DNA of 64,000 nucleotides from Cocleimonas flava (GCF_004339015.1 NZ_SMFQ01000005.1:248001-312000); one strand, 5' to 3'. Numbered from the stretch's first letter, positions 40,624-49,747 are shown. Program-made: numbers and translations. Notes: a model not told the origin generated them from the letters alone.

Positions 40624-41817
40624 ATGCTTGCAAATTACACGCTTACGGTTACAGGTTGTAACTCACTACTCGAAGGTATCCACAAAGCATCGGTAAGCGA
40701 TGGCTGTGTCGAATTAATATTCACCAAAGATGGCGAAACGATTCGTAAAGCGAGTTTAGCGGCAGACAGAAGATCACTAAGTCGTTCGCTACAAATGACG
40801 CATGAGAAAATAGAACGTATTTGTTCAAGACTTGGCATCAAAGAATCAGATCTGGAATACGATCGCAGCCCCTTATCTAAAGCTGATAAGTTGATTTATA
40901 AGCTGCTATTTTTGAAGAAAATGCTATTCGAAACGTTTATCCCAACGCAATGGGTGATCGTTTACAAGAAAGCTCATGAAATCAAATGGCACAAAATCAT
41001 TCCTGATTCAACGCTGTTTCAAGCCGATCCTTTTGTGGTTTTCAAAGACGATAAATACTACGTATTTTATGAAGAACTAAAGTTTGAGGATTATCGCGGC
41101 TACCTTTGCGCGGCTGAACTTGATATTGAAAACAATCGCTTAATCAATGACAAAGTCATTCTAGACTTTGACTATCATTTGTCTTTTCCTAACGTATTCC
41201 TGGAAAACGGCACGTACTACATGATCCCGGAAAGTGAAGAGAACAATAGCGTCGATTTATTTGAGTGCACTTCATTCCCATACAAATGGAAAAAGAAAAA
41301 AACCTTAATCGAGAAGGTTGGAGCAGTAGATACCACGCCCTTAAAAATTAACGATATCTGGTATTTGTTTACCTCAGAAGGACAAACTGCAGCTGACTAC
41401 AACGATGAATTAACTATTTATAAATCGGCAGATTTATTAAACAGCCCTTTTCAAAAGCTCTATGACGAACCTGTCATTACGGATGTAACAAAAGCCCGAA
41501 TGGCTGGGAATTTTATCCAGAAAAATGGTGAGTTGATTCGAGTTTCTCAAGATTGCGCTAAACGATACGGACATCAAGTCCAACTCAACAAAGTCATCCA
41601 GATTGAAAATGGGTACATTGAAGAACCGCTAGAAACAATAACTCCGACTCAAGGTGCGATAGGTATCCACACTTATAACCAAGATCATGACCTGATTATT
41701 GCCGATATGGAAATAGCGCGATTTGACATCTATTCTTTAAAGCGTTTCGTTGGTGGCAACCTTAGGCGTATTTTTGAAATCATTAAAGATACCGTTATAC
41801 GAAACAAAGGCTCATAA
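40624..41817 (+). CDS. Beta-propeller protein resembling glucosamine inositolphosphorylceramide transferase N-domain
   Basis: Protein of 397 residues. The segment after residue 125 (HKIIPDSTLFQADPFVVFKD, then YYVFYEELKFEDYRGYLCAA) and repeated blades such as LSFPNVFLENGTYYMIPES match the family of five-bladed propellers found next to glycosyltransferases. The first 120 residues are distinct, with a basic helix near 95-115. No good ribosome-binding site precedes the ATG, and translation may be coupled to the GT4 gene. Activity is unproven; a sugar-transfer or binding role in surface glycan assembly is inferred. Confidence 0.65.
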   Translation: MLANYTLTVTGCNSLLEGIHKASVSDGCVELIFTKDGETIRKASLAADRRSLSRSLQMTHEKIERICSRLGIKESDLEYDRSPLSKADKLIYKLLFLKKMLFETFIPTQWVIVYKKAHEIKWHKIIPDSTLFQADPFVVFKDDKYYVFYEELKFEDYRGYLCAAELDIENNRLINDKVILDFDYHLSFPNVFLENGTYYMIPESEENNSVDLFECTSFPYKWKKKKTLIEKVGAVDTTPLKINDIWYLFTSEGQTAADYNDELTIYKSADLLNSPFQKLYDEPVITDVTKARMAGNFIQKNGELIRVSQDCAKRYGHQVQLNKVIQIENGYIEEPLETITPTQGAIGIHTYNQDHDLIIADMEIARFDIYSLKRFVGGNLRRIFEIIKDTVIRNKGS

Positions 41818-41889
41818 AAATAGCTAAAATACCCCTGCTTTTCCTTGGAAAGTTTGTCAATAGAATGACTGTATACTGGACTTCCCGCC

Positions 41890-42810
41890 TCAATCAGCAA
41901 TATTTTCTCTAATTTTTAGTTTCGCCTTAGTTCCGGACAACGGTATCTGCGCAAGAATAATGCCCGAGAAGATTAATCCAAAGCCCATTACCATGCGCAT
42001 GGTTAGCTCTTCATCTAATAGCCACACCCCACCTATAACGGCGAACACAGCCTCTAGCGATAGAATCAAAGCAGCGTGATGCGAAGGTACAGATCGTTGT
42101 GCAAATACCTGAAGCGTATAGGCAACCGCCACGGATGCTACGCCGCCATAAAGTAATTCTAACCACCCACCTTTTACACCGACAAGCACTTCAGACCAAA
42201 CCGTCTCATCAAACAGAAAGACCGCAAACAGTGACAACACACCACAGGTATAAAACTGCACAATAGATAAACGTAGCGGATCGTAATATTTCACGGCTTT
42301 TTCAATAAGAATAATGTGTACCGCCCAAAAAATGGCAGAGGCTAACACCCAGTAATCACCGACATTAATCGAGTTAAACTCGCCCCCTTTAATCGATAAT
42401 AAATACAATCCTGCAATCGCTAAAATGGCGGCAGGCCATATCTGAAGGGCAAGCTTATGCCCTGAAAAAGATAAGAAAATAGGCACTAACAGAATATAAA
42501 TAGCCGTTAAAAAGCCACCCTTACCCGCCGTTGTTTCAACAATGCCAACTTGTTGCATCAGGGCACCAAAGGTAAGAACTACGCCCATGGCTATTCCCAT
42601 GATATAACCACGTCGATCCAGACGAGCACCACCAAACCATCTAAGCAAAAACACCAAACAGGTAGCACCTAGAACAAATCGAATTGCACTAAACATATAC
42701 GGGCTGAGATGATCCATCCCGGTTTTTTGTGCAACAAAGGCAAAGCCCCATAGAGCTGCGGTAATTATCATCAAGAAATTACCGGTAAGGGCTGATCGAT
42801 TCTGTGTCAT
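41890..42810 (-). CDS. EamA-family (DMT superfamily) permease
   Basis: Ten-helix membrane protein of 306 residues formed by two EamA repeats. The motifs are AALWGFAFVAQKTGMDHLSP at the start of repeat 1 and SLEAVFAVIGGVWLLDEELT in repeat 2. Members export amino acids or other metabolites; the substrate is unknown. It stands alone, facing the GT4 operon. Confidence 0.9.
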   Translation of the reverse strand: MTQNRSALTGNFLMIITAALWGFAFVAQKTGMDHLSPYMFSAIRFVLGATCLVFLLRWFGGARLDRRGYIMGIAMGVVLTFGALMQQVGIVETTAGKGGFLTAIYILLVPIFLSFSGHKLALQIWPAAILAIAGLYLLSIKGGEFNSINVGDYWVLASAIFWAVHIILIEKAVKYYDPLRLSIVQFYTCGVLSLFAVFLFDETVWSEVLVGVKGGWLELLYGGVASVAVAYTLQVFAQRSVPSHHAALILSLEAVFAVIGGVWLLDEELTMRMVMGFGLIFSGIILAQIPLSGTKAKLKIRENIAD

Positions 42811-42958
42811 TACTCTCTTATTCTCTCTTCTTTTGCGCTTTTACGTTAATATAGGCCAACTTCTACTGAAGCCAGCATATTTAAGTTATATGTTTAAGAT
42901 ACATATTTACGCGACATTTTTAATGTATCGTAGTTTAGTGATTTAAAAAGAGACCTGC

Positions 42959-43834
42959 ATGAAAAACTTCTCAACGATTGGTATTTTTTCCAAAGACAGT
43001 GATGACCGCGTAAAAGCGACGCTTACAACCCTTCATAATTTTCTGATTAAAGAAAAGTTTACGGTTGTCGCGGAAAAAAATGCGGCCGAATACCTAGACA
43101 TTGATGCTATTGATACTGAAAAATTTTGCGGCTGCATTGATCTCGCTATTGTGGTTGGCGGTGATGGCACATTACTGAAAGCAGGACGCTTGCTGGCAGA
43201 TAAAAATGTACCCGTGATCGGCATTAACCTGGGGCGATTAGGTTTCCTGGTTGACATTTCCCCGAATGAAATCACCAAACAATTAAGCCAGATGCTGAAA
43301 GGCGAATACACCTTAGAAACACGATCTTTACTGTATGCAGAAGCCTTTAGAGGCGATAAAAGTCTGGGTGGCAGCATTGCCTTCAATGATGTTGTACTTC
43401 ATGTGAGAAATGACATCCGCATGATTGAATTCACAACGCATATCGATGATAAATTTGTTAATACCCAACGCGCTGATGGAATCGTGGTAGCCACACCAAC
43501 AGGTTCTACTGCCTACTCATTATCAAGTGGTGGACCAATCCTTCATCCGAGTTTAAACGCCGTAGTACTAGTCCCGATATGCCCGCACACACTGAGTAAC
43601 CGCCCCATTGTGATAAGCAATGACAGCCTGATCAATATCAGTATGGAAGAAAGCCGTGATGTTGATGCGCGCGTATCTTTTGATGGTCAATCCAATATCG
43701 AATTAAAAGCTGGTGATAATGTGGTGATTCGTCACAAATCTCATCAACTTCAATTGATGCACCCTAAAAATTATGACTATTATCATATTCTTAGAACAAA
43801 ATTAGGTTGGAGTGTTAGACCAGACAAATACTAG
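42959..43834 (+). CDS. nadK: NAD kinase
   Basis: Phosphorylates NAD to NADP, 291 residues. The GGDGT motif (VVGGDGTLLKAGRLL), the NLGRLGFL segment and the glycine-rich TPTGSTAYSLSSGGPI motif are all present. The length is normal. It is followed by a terminator-like repeat and faces a convergent thioredoxin-like gene. Confidence 0.97.
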   Translation: MKNFSTIGIFSKDSDDRVKATLTTLHNFLIKEKFTVVAEKNAAEYLDIDAIDTEKFCGCIDLAIVVGGDGTLLKAGRLLADKNVPVIGINLGRLGFLVDISPNEITKQLSQMLKGEYTLETRSLLYAEAFRGDKSLGGSIAFNDVVLHVRNDIRMIEFTTHIDDKFVNTQRADGIVVATPTGSTAYSLSSGGPILHPSLNAVVLVPICPHTLSNRPIVISNDSLINISMEESRDVDARVSFDGQSNIELKAGDNVVIRHKSHQLQLMHPKNYDYYHILRTKLGWSVRPDKY

Positions 43835-43844
43835 TTAAAAAATA

Positions 43845-43876
43845 AAGCCCCCCCCCTACTTTGAGGCGTTTTTTTT
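43845..43876 (+). repeat. Dispersed G/C-run repeat, copy 9, terminator-like after nadK
   Basis: AAGCCCCCCCCCTACTTTGA then GGCG and eight T. A GCC/GGC stem and the T-run suit a Rho-independent terminator 11 bp after the nadK stop. Confidence 0.85.
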
Positions 43877-43902
43877 AGCGACTCATACTAATTCTATCTA
43901 TC

Positions 43903-44445
43903 TTATTTTTCGGCTAGAAGCTTCTCTATAGTCGCTTCAATCTGATTCGCTTGTGCAGTATTTTTATGCGTTTCGCCAATATAATTGGCACGCACTCGGC
44001 CTTTTTTATCAACGATATAATAGGCTGGCCAGTAACGGTTATTCATCGCACGCCAGTAGCCCATATCATTATCAACCATTACTGGATTGGTAATTTTAAA
44101 CTGTTTTATTTTTGCTTTAATATTGGCGTGAATTTTTTCATGGTCAAACTCTGGCGAGTGAATACCGATGATTTGAAAGCCTTTGCTTTTATATTTGTTT
44201 TCTACGCCGTGCAACCAGGGAAAAGAACGATAGCAATTCCAGCAATCGAATGTCCAAAAATCAACCAGAGTAACCTTACCTAGCAGATCCTTTTTTGTGA
44301 GTGGTTTCGAATTCAACCACTCTTGCGCAGATTTTTGTGTAAATTCAGGCAGTGCATAAGCATCTTTAGCCTGAACAGGGAGAGCAAAAAACATTACAAA
44401 TACTGCAAATAAAAAACGATTTCTTAGGTCTTTAAAAAGTTGCAT
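43903..44445 (-). CDS. Periplasmic TlpA-like thioredoxin
   Basis: Thioredoxin-fold protein of 180 residues with a signal peptide (about 1-26, ending VQA). The active site is Cys-Trp-Asn-Cys in VDFWTFDCWNCYRSFPW, followed by the cis-Pro strand NRYWPAYYIVD. Such proteins support disulfide exchange or cytochrome assembly; the N-terminal half of DipZ carries a similar domain. Its partner is unknown. A long imperfect inverted repeat lies directly upstream. Confidence 0.88.
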   Translation of the reverse strand: MQLFKDLRNRFLFAVFVMFFALPVQAKDAYALPEFTQKSAQEWLNSKPLTKKDLLGKVTLVDFWTFDCWNCYRSFPWLHGVENKYKSKGFQIIGIHSPEFDHEKIHANIKAKIKQFKITNPVMVDNDMGYWRAMNNRYWPAYYIVDKKGRVRANYIGETHKNTAQANQIEATIEKLLAEK

Positions 44446-44463
44446 CTATAAAACTCCCACGTA

Positions 44464-44604
44464 TTTAATGATTCAGTGTGTTTAGATTTAGGTTCAGAAC
44501 AAGGCACTTTCGCACGGAGAATGTGAGCATATATTAATATGTGATCATTCGAGTACGAAAGTAACACTGTGCTGGGGCAAAAGATGAATACACTGAACTA
44601 TTAA
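44464..44604. repeat. 141-bp imperfect inverted repeat, MITE-like
   Basis: The two halves are complementary over about 70 bp each, with roughly two-thirds identity. Shared blocks include TTTAAT, TTCAGTGT, ACTTTCG and GAATG in the same order in both arms, and the centre is the palindrome CATATATTAATATG. It fills nearly the whole gap between the thioredoxin-like gene and DUF1244. It differs from the G/C-run repeat family and could be a small non-autonomous mobile element or a large RNA hairpin. Confidence 0.65.
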
Positions 44605-44605
44605 A

Positions 44606-44914
44606 TCATTCGGTGGTGTCTTTACCCCACTCAATACTATTAAACGCGGCCATCTGCTCTTCAGATGCTTTTTCCTGAAATTTATCTTTAAATTCGTCAT
44701 ACGGCATGCCGTAAACCACTTCACGCGCCTGATCATAATCGATATCTTCACCGCGTTCTTTTGCTTCGCCCATATACCATTTAGATAGGCAGTTACGGCA
44801 AAAACCCGCCATATTCATCAAATCAATATTCTGCACATCGGTACGTTTTTGAAAATGCTCCAGGGTTTTGCGCCAGGCTGCTGCTTCGATTTCTAATTGC
44901 GTTTGTTTATCCAC
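44606..44914 (-). CDS. DUF1244 family protein
   Basis: Small soluble protein of 102 residues. The signature VQNIDLMNMAGFCRNCLSKW, with its CxxC, and the following DYDQAREVVYGMPYDEFK match DUF1244. The function is unknown; the Cys pair could bind metal. The stop abuts the long inverted repeat, and the N-terminal ATG has GAGAGAC upstream. Confidence 0.87.
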   Translation of the reverse strand: MDKQTQLEIEAAAWRKTLEHFQKRTDVQNIDLMNMAGFCRNCLSKWYMGEAKERGEDIDYDQAREVVYGMPYDEFKDKFQEKASEEQMAAFNSIEWGKDTTE

Positions 44915-44991
44915 GGAAAAGTCTCTCTTGTTAAATAGTAATGAAGATTAATAGCATAAGTTAAAAACACACTTCAACCTATGATATTGAA

Positions 44992-45020
44992 AAATCCCCC
45001 TGTAAGTAGGGGGGTGCCTT
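44992..45020 (-). repeat. Dispersed G/C-run repeat, copy 10, terminator-like after the MipA gene
   Basis: On the minus strand GGCACCCCCCTACTTACAGG, then GGG and ATTTTTC. A CCCCC/GGGGG stem with a TACTTA loop and a T-run forms directly after the MipA-like stop, the most terminator-like copy of the family. Confidence 0.87.
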
Positions 45021-45872
45021 TTATTTTCTATGAACCCGTTGTTTCGATTTAAAGAAGTAATGGCTATACAGAAATCCGACAACCAGGTTCTCATTCGTTT
45101 CAACCATTGGCGAATCATCAAACGTTGCTCCGTCAATATTCTCATAACGTAAAAAACCAAGGAGTAAACGCTTACGGTTATTAGACTTCAGCGTCAATTG
45201 TAAACGCGACCCTGAATAACCGCTGTCGGTTGAATAAGCGGCTCTGTTTGGCGTCGCATCAGCCGCACCCACGCCGTAATAAATATCATGATAATCAGAA
45301 TTACCAAATTGCGGCCCTAAAGACACGCCTGCAACCCATGAATTGTCGGCAAATGCCAAGTCGCGATGGTAGGTCAAATGTGGAGAGAAATTGAAACCGC
45401 GACTATCGAGACCATTTTCTCCAATTTCAACAATCGCTCGAAGGGGTAAATTCAAGTGCAATCGACTGTTATCCGTTTCGCCTAATAGCACTTCAAAAGA
45501 CGGGCCGAACTCGACAATATTTCCGATATCATCCATACCTTCGCGCAAATCAACATCATCGCTCTCAATCTGAGCATTGAAATCCATACTGATATCTAAT
45601 TTTGCGCGTTTATTTTTAAAAAGTTGAGCACGCACGCCATCGTCATCTGACTTTAAGATATCACCACGATAAACAGGCACCGGGATTGGCAGCAGAATAA
45701 CACGCGATTGTTTAGTACCCGTGTAGTACGACTGATGCACTGCACCCAAGCCTAAACCTAACTCCCAAAGTGGCAATCCTTCTTCGTCTTTATCCGTCTC
45801 TGCGCTTGCTGTAGCGCCAACTACGAGAATTACCGTGAGTGTAAACATCTGAAATATTGTGAAAAACTTCAT
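45021..45872 (-). CDS. MipA/OmpV family outer-membrane protein
   Basis: Outer-membrane beta-barrel scaffold-type protein of 283 residues with a signal peptide ending in ASA. The family pattern LWELGLGLGAVHQSYYTGTKQ, with PIPVPVYRGDILK, is clear, and the protein ends in alternating aromatic strands near FLYSHYFF. The ATG at 45872 (MKFFTIFQMF) gives a proper signal peptide, so the longer frame to 45971 is rejected. It is divergent from the pigment operon. Confidence 0.88.
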   Translation of the reverse strand: MKFFTIFQMFTLTVILVVGATASAETDKDEEGLPLWELGLGLGAVHQSYYTGTKQSRVILLPIPVPVYRGDILKSDDDGVRAQLFKNKRAKLDISMDFNAQIESDDVDLREGMDDIGNIVEFGPSFEVLLGETDNSRLHLNLPLRAIVEIGENGLDSRGFNFSPHLTYHRDLAFADNSWVAGVSLGPQFGNSDYHDIYYGVGAADATPNRAAYSTDSGYSGSRLQLTLKSNNRKRLLLGFLRYENIDGATFDDSPMVETNENLVVGFLYSHYFFKSKQRVHRK

Positions 45873-46068
45873 CGTTTGCCTATAACCAATACAAAAAGGA
45901 TTAGCATGGAAGTAATTCCCATTTATTGCAATAAAAATAGGCTGATATTTCAAGAAGTTCTGACAAACCAATAAAATATGAAAAAGTTAGTTAATGTATA
46001 AGCTAATTTGATAGAATCCATTCCTCTATAACCCCCTAATCTATTAGTTTTTATTGACTGCTTAATAC

Positions 46069-47271
46069 ATGAATATACGCAATATACGCATTGTCGACTA
46101 CGAATCCACAACCGCTGCCGCTGATAACATAGAGCAACTTCGCATTGCTATTAAAAACCAAACCAGTGGACTGCGTAAAAATGACTTCCCTTTTTCTGAT
46201 TTAGACACATGGATTGGGCGGGTAAGCGCTATTGATGATATTGATTTGGGCGAATGGCAAAGTCGCAACAATGCGATGGCGGCATACGGCTTGCAACAAG
46301 GAACAATTTTAGCGCAACTTGAAACTCTGAAAACGCGTTTTCGTCCTAGTCGAGTCGGAATCATTATGGGATCCAGCACATCAAGTATCGACCGCACTGA
46401 GACGGCTTATCGTCATCTGGATGAAAATGGCGCGCTGACACCAGAGTATCAACAAGCAACCGTACACAACCCACATGGACCGGGGTTATTTGTCGCTCAT
46501 AAAACAGGCGTGACGGGCCCTGCCATTACCATCAATACCGCATGTTCCTCATCTGCAAAAGTTTTTGCCACAGGCGCAAGATGGCTCCAAAGCCATGTGG
46601 TTGATGCTGTTTTAGTGGGTGGCGTTGATACCTTGTGCTATAGCGTTTTGCACGGTTTTGATTCCCTGCAGTTACTCTCTCAAAATCCTTGTAAGCCGTT
46701 TGATAATGACAGAGATGGCATCAATCTGGGCGAAGCATCTGGCTATGCCATTTTAATGCGCGCAGAAGATTGTGAAACAGATACAGGCATCGAGTTAGCG
46801 GGTTATGGTGAAAGCTCGGATGCACACCACATGTCACACCCACATCCCGAAGGATTGGGCGCTAAACAGGCGATAGAAAGTGCGTTGAGAATGGCAAATC
46901 TCCCTGCCGAAGAGATTGATTACATCAATCTACACGGCACATCGAGTCAGGCAAATGACTCTATCGAAGGAAAGTTAATAGGCTCTATGTTTCCATCATC
47001 CACACAATGCTCTTCTACAAAAGGCTGGATGGCACATACATTAGGTGCTGCGGGCATCACTGAAGCATTAATCGCTATAGATGCTGCGAGAACTGATTTA
47101 ATCCCTGGCTCTTTGAATTTAAGCAATCTGGATAGCGAGCTGGATTTTTCTATTACACCTGAAAATATCGAGCGCTCATTGACTCATGTAATGTCCAACT
47201 CATTTGGTTTTGGTGGCAATAATTGCTGTCTGGTTTTCAGCAAGACTGATAACAATAAGGGTAGCGCTTGA
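46069..47271 (+). CDS. Beta-ketoacyl synthase (aryl-polyene type, first KS)
   Basis: Thiolase-fold condensing enzyme of 400 residues. The active-site Cys159 (INTACSSSAK), His289 (NLHGTSSQ) and His323 (MAHTLGAAG) make it catalytically complete. It heads the plus-strand pigment operon and overlaps the next gene (KS-like) by 4 bp at ATGA. In aryl-polyene clusters one KS elongates with a chain-length-factor partner and another primes or works alone; which role this one has cannot be settled by sequence. No clear ribosome-binding site precedes the ATG. Confidence 0.9.
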   Translation: MNIRNIRIVDYESTTAAADNIEQLRIAIKNQTSGLRKNDFPFSDLDTWIGRVSAIDDIDLGEWQSRNNAMAAYGLQQGTILAQLETLKTRFRPSRVGIIMGSSTSSIDRTETAYRHLDENGALTPEYQQATVHNPHGPGLFVAHKTGVTGPAITINTACSSSAKVFATGARWLQSHVVDAVLVGGVDTLCYSVLHGFDSLQLLSQNPCKPFDNDRDGINLGEASGYAILMRAEDCETDTGIELAGYGESSDAHHMSHPHPEGLGAKQAIESALRMANLPAEEIDYINLHGTSSQANDSIEGKLIGSMFPSSTQCSSTKGWMAHTLGAAGITEALIAIDAARTDLIPGSLNLSNLDSELDFSITPENIERSLTHVMSNSFGFGGNNCCLVFSKTDNNKGSA

Positions 47272-48098
47272 TGAGTGATAATATTTTACGATGCTCCATT
47301 AAAGCCGTTGGCGGCTGGGGACAAAATTATACAAACTGGCAAGAACTTTCTGAACTACTGACCACTGGCGCTACCGCTGAAAATACAGCAAGCAGTCCTA
47401 AGCCAGAAATTATCCCTGCCAACGAAAGACGACGCGCACCTCTGCCTGTAAAGCTTGCAGTTGAATCCTCATGGCAGGCGACACAATCGGCGGGTTTAGA
47501 CCCGAAAGATTTGGCATGCGTTTTTGTTTCTGGTTTAGGCGACACCCAACTCACAGACTATATGTGTAAAGTGCTGGCTACCGAAAACATGCAATTATCG
47601 CCAACCAAATTTCATAATTCGGTACACAACGCCGCCGCAGGCTACTGGACGATTAGTACGGGTTGCATGAAAGCAGCAAACTCTGTCGCAGGTTTTAATG
47701 AATCTGTATCGCTAGCAATACTCGAAGCGGTTACCCAGTGCGTTCAAGAACAAGCTCCTGTGCAGATTACGTTTTATGACGCGCCCTCTTCTGAAATTCT
47801 CAAACCGCTATTAAAAAATGATCAGTCGTTCTCCGCCTCACTCATTATTGAGCCTGTTTTAGAATCAAATCAAACCGATTCAAACCTACTGGAAATGCAA
47901 GTAGTGTCACAAGCAACAGAATGGCCAGAACTCGATTTGGAAACTCACCTTGATACGAGCTACAAACAGAATCCATCCGCTAGAATTCTGGCAGTATTAA
48001 ACATGCTGACAAAAGACTCTGCAGATACTGTTTTACTTCCACTCAGCGCTGAAACATCGCTTCAGTTAACCTTACATAATCCTAAGTTAGTTAATTAA
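47268..48098 (+). CDS. Short KS-like protein (Ketoacyl-synt_2, chain-length-factor-like)
   Basis: Protein of 276 residues containing only an N-terminal ketosynthase-like half, as in PF13723. The marker is KFHNSVHNAAAGYWTISTGC. It lacks the two catalytic His regions of a full KS. In aryl-polyene synthases such a protein (ApeC type) pairs with the KS as a chain-length factor. It starts at an ATGA overlap with the KS gene, so coupled translation and complex formation are likely. Confidence 0.78.
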   Translation: MMSDNILRCSIKAVGGWGQNYTNWQELSELLTTGATAENTASSPKPEIIPANERRRAPLPVKLAVESSWQATQSAGLDPKDLACVFVSGLGDTQLTDYMCKVLATENMQLSPTKFHNSVHNAAAGYWTISTGCMKAANSVAGFNESVSLAILEAVTQCVQEQAPVQITFYDAPSSEILKPLLKNDQSFSASLIIEPVLESNQTDSNLLEMQVVSQATEWPELDLETHLDTSYKQNPSARILAVLNMLTKDSADTVLLPLSAETSLQLTLHNPKLVN

Positions 48099-48099
48099 T

Positions 48100-49677
48100 A
48101 TGTCCAATACGCAAAACCATGATGTCGTGATAGCGGGAGGCGGACTTGCAGGCCTTACGCTTTCCATGCAACTCAAACAACAATCCCCTGATTTAGATGT
48201 TGCTGTGTTAGAGCAGAGAACATTTCCTGTTCCCGAGACGATTGCCAAGGTGGGCGAATCTACGGTAGAAATTGGCTCTCATTATTTTAGTGAAGTATTG
48301 GGACTAAAAGACCATTTTGAGAAAGATCATTTACGTAAGTATGGGCTGCGTTGTTTTTTCGGTGAGCAGCAATCAGACTTTTCAGGTCAAGATGAGTTAG
48401 GTATAAGTGATCTATTCGGCATTCCTACCTACCAGATAGACCGAGGCGTGTTAGAAAACAAACTCCACAGGGAAGCAAGCAAGCTAGGCGTAAATGTCAT
48501 AGATGGTATTTCAACCAGCAATATCAGACTTGATAAACACCATCAACAAATCGATATTACGAATAACGGCGACATCAAAACCCTTAACTCCAAGTGGTTT
48601 GTGGATGCTGCCGGACGTCAAATGCTGGTTAAAAAAGAACTCAATCTAGCCAAAGAGAATGACCATAAAGCCAATGCAGTCTGGTTTCGCATTGATCGAC
48701 AAGTCACATTAGATGACTGGACTTCAAATAGTGACTGGCAAAACCGCCTTGTTGAATCAGGCAAACGATGGTTAAGTACCAATCATTTGATGGGTCCCGG
48801 CTATTGGGTTTGGGTAATCCCTCTTGGTACTGGCACAACCAGTATCGGCATCGTTATGGATGATCAGATTTTTGAAGAAAGTGACTTTAACGATTACGAT
48901 GATGCATTCGCCTGGCTAGCCAAAAACCAACCACATTGTGCCAATGCGATTGAAGGTGCCGAGGTTTTAGATTATGTCGCTATAAGAGATTACTCTTATG
49001 ATTGTAAAAAGTACTTCTCAGAAGATGGCTGGGGTTTGACTGGTGAAGCAGGCGTATTTGCTGACCCTTTCTATTCCCCAGGTAGTGATGCAATCGCTAT
49101 GAGCAACACGTTTATTAGCAGCTTGATAAGCACTCAAAAAGAAAAGAACAATATCAGCCTCGAAAGTGTTGTTTTCAACAGCCTGCAAAATAACTATTAC
49201 GAAAATACACTTTCTCTATACACCCAGCAGTATGGTGGTTTTGGAGACCGCAGAATGATGGGCACCAAACTACTTTGGGATTATTCGTATTACTGGGGCA
49301 TATTGAGTTTATTGTTTTTCAAAAATACCTTTGTTGATATCGATACGATACGCGAGCTAAACCCTCTCCTAGCAAAAGCGAAGATGCTCCATCAGCAAGT
49401 TCAGGAGAAATTAAGAGAAAGAGCCAGCAAACGCATTATTCAACCTGCACAAGGCATTTTCCTTGATCAGTACCTGATTCCTTGTTTACGCCATTTCAAT
49501 GATGTCTTAAAAGACTATGAAACTGTGGATATTAGAGAGGCTGTAGCCACCAATACAGAGATGCTCGAGCGCATTGCGAAATACTCACTTGAGTTCTTGT
49601 CTGACAACCCTAGCCAATCTATCAGCGATGATGAAAGAGACCTGCTGGGTGATTATCGACACAGTGTTTTAGCGTAA
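48100..49677 (+). CDS. Flavin-dependent halogenase-like enzyme 1
   Basis: FAD-binding protein of 525 residues. A Rossmann GGGLAG (13-18) starts the FAD domain. The VGEST loop (51-55) and Lys80-Tyr-Gly (LRKYGLRCFF) recall the halogenase K-x-G-x-x-F region with the catalytic lysine. The halogenase WxWxIP signature is exact: Trp236-Val-Trp238-Val-Ile-Pro241 (GYWVWVIPLG). GEAGVFADPFYSPGSDAIA is the second FAD-binding segment. WxWxIP is taken to block monooxygenase activity, so chlorination or bromination of the aryl head group is inferred. A flavin reductase partner is not in the window. It starts 1 bp after the KS-like gene. Confidence 0.8.
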   Translation: MSNTQNHDVVIAGGGLAGLTLSMQLKQQSPDLDVAVLEQRTFPVPETIAKVGESTVEIGSHYFSEVLGLKDHFEKDHLRKYGLRCFFGEQQSDFSGQDELGISDLFGIPTYQIDRGVLENKLHREASKLGVNVIDGISTSNIRLDKHHQQIDITNNGDIKTLNSKWFVDAAGRQMLVKKELNLAKENDHKANAVWFRIDRQVTLDDWTSNSDWQNRLVESGKRWLSTNHLMGPGYWVWVIPLGTGTTSIGIVMDDQIFEESDFNDYDDAFAWLAKNQPHCANAIEGAEVLDYVAIRDYSYDCKKYFSEDGWGLTGEAGVFADPFYSPGSDAIAMSNTFISSLISTQKEKNNISLESVVFNSLQNNYYENTLSLYTQQYGGFGDRRMMGTKLLWDYSYYWGILSLLFFKNTFVDIDTIRELNPLLAKAKMLHQQVQEKLRERASKRIIQPAQGIFLDQYLIPCLRHFNDVLKDYETVDIREAVATNTEMLERIAKYSLEFLSDNPSQSISDDERDLLGDYRHSVLA

Positions 49678-49685
49678 AGTGCTTA

Positions 49686-49724
49686 CTAAGCTATTAAACT
49701 AAGCCCTTAAACTAAGCTATTAAA
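49686..49724. repeat. Three tandem 13-bp repeats
   Basis: Unit CTAAGCTATTAAA occurs at 49686-49698 and 49712-49724, with the variant CTAAGCCCTTAAA between. They fill the 70-bp gap between the halogenase and the membrane-protein gene, within an operon that is otherwise tightly packed. Confidence 0.8.
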
Positions 49725-49747
49725 TACGCCATCAAAGACCAGACGCT

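Noticed and set aside
45873-45971. Upstream extension of the MipA-like frame to 45971
   Set aside because: The extra 33 residues precede a well-formed signal peptide that begins at the ATG at 45872, so the longer start would misplace the signal.
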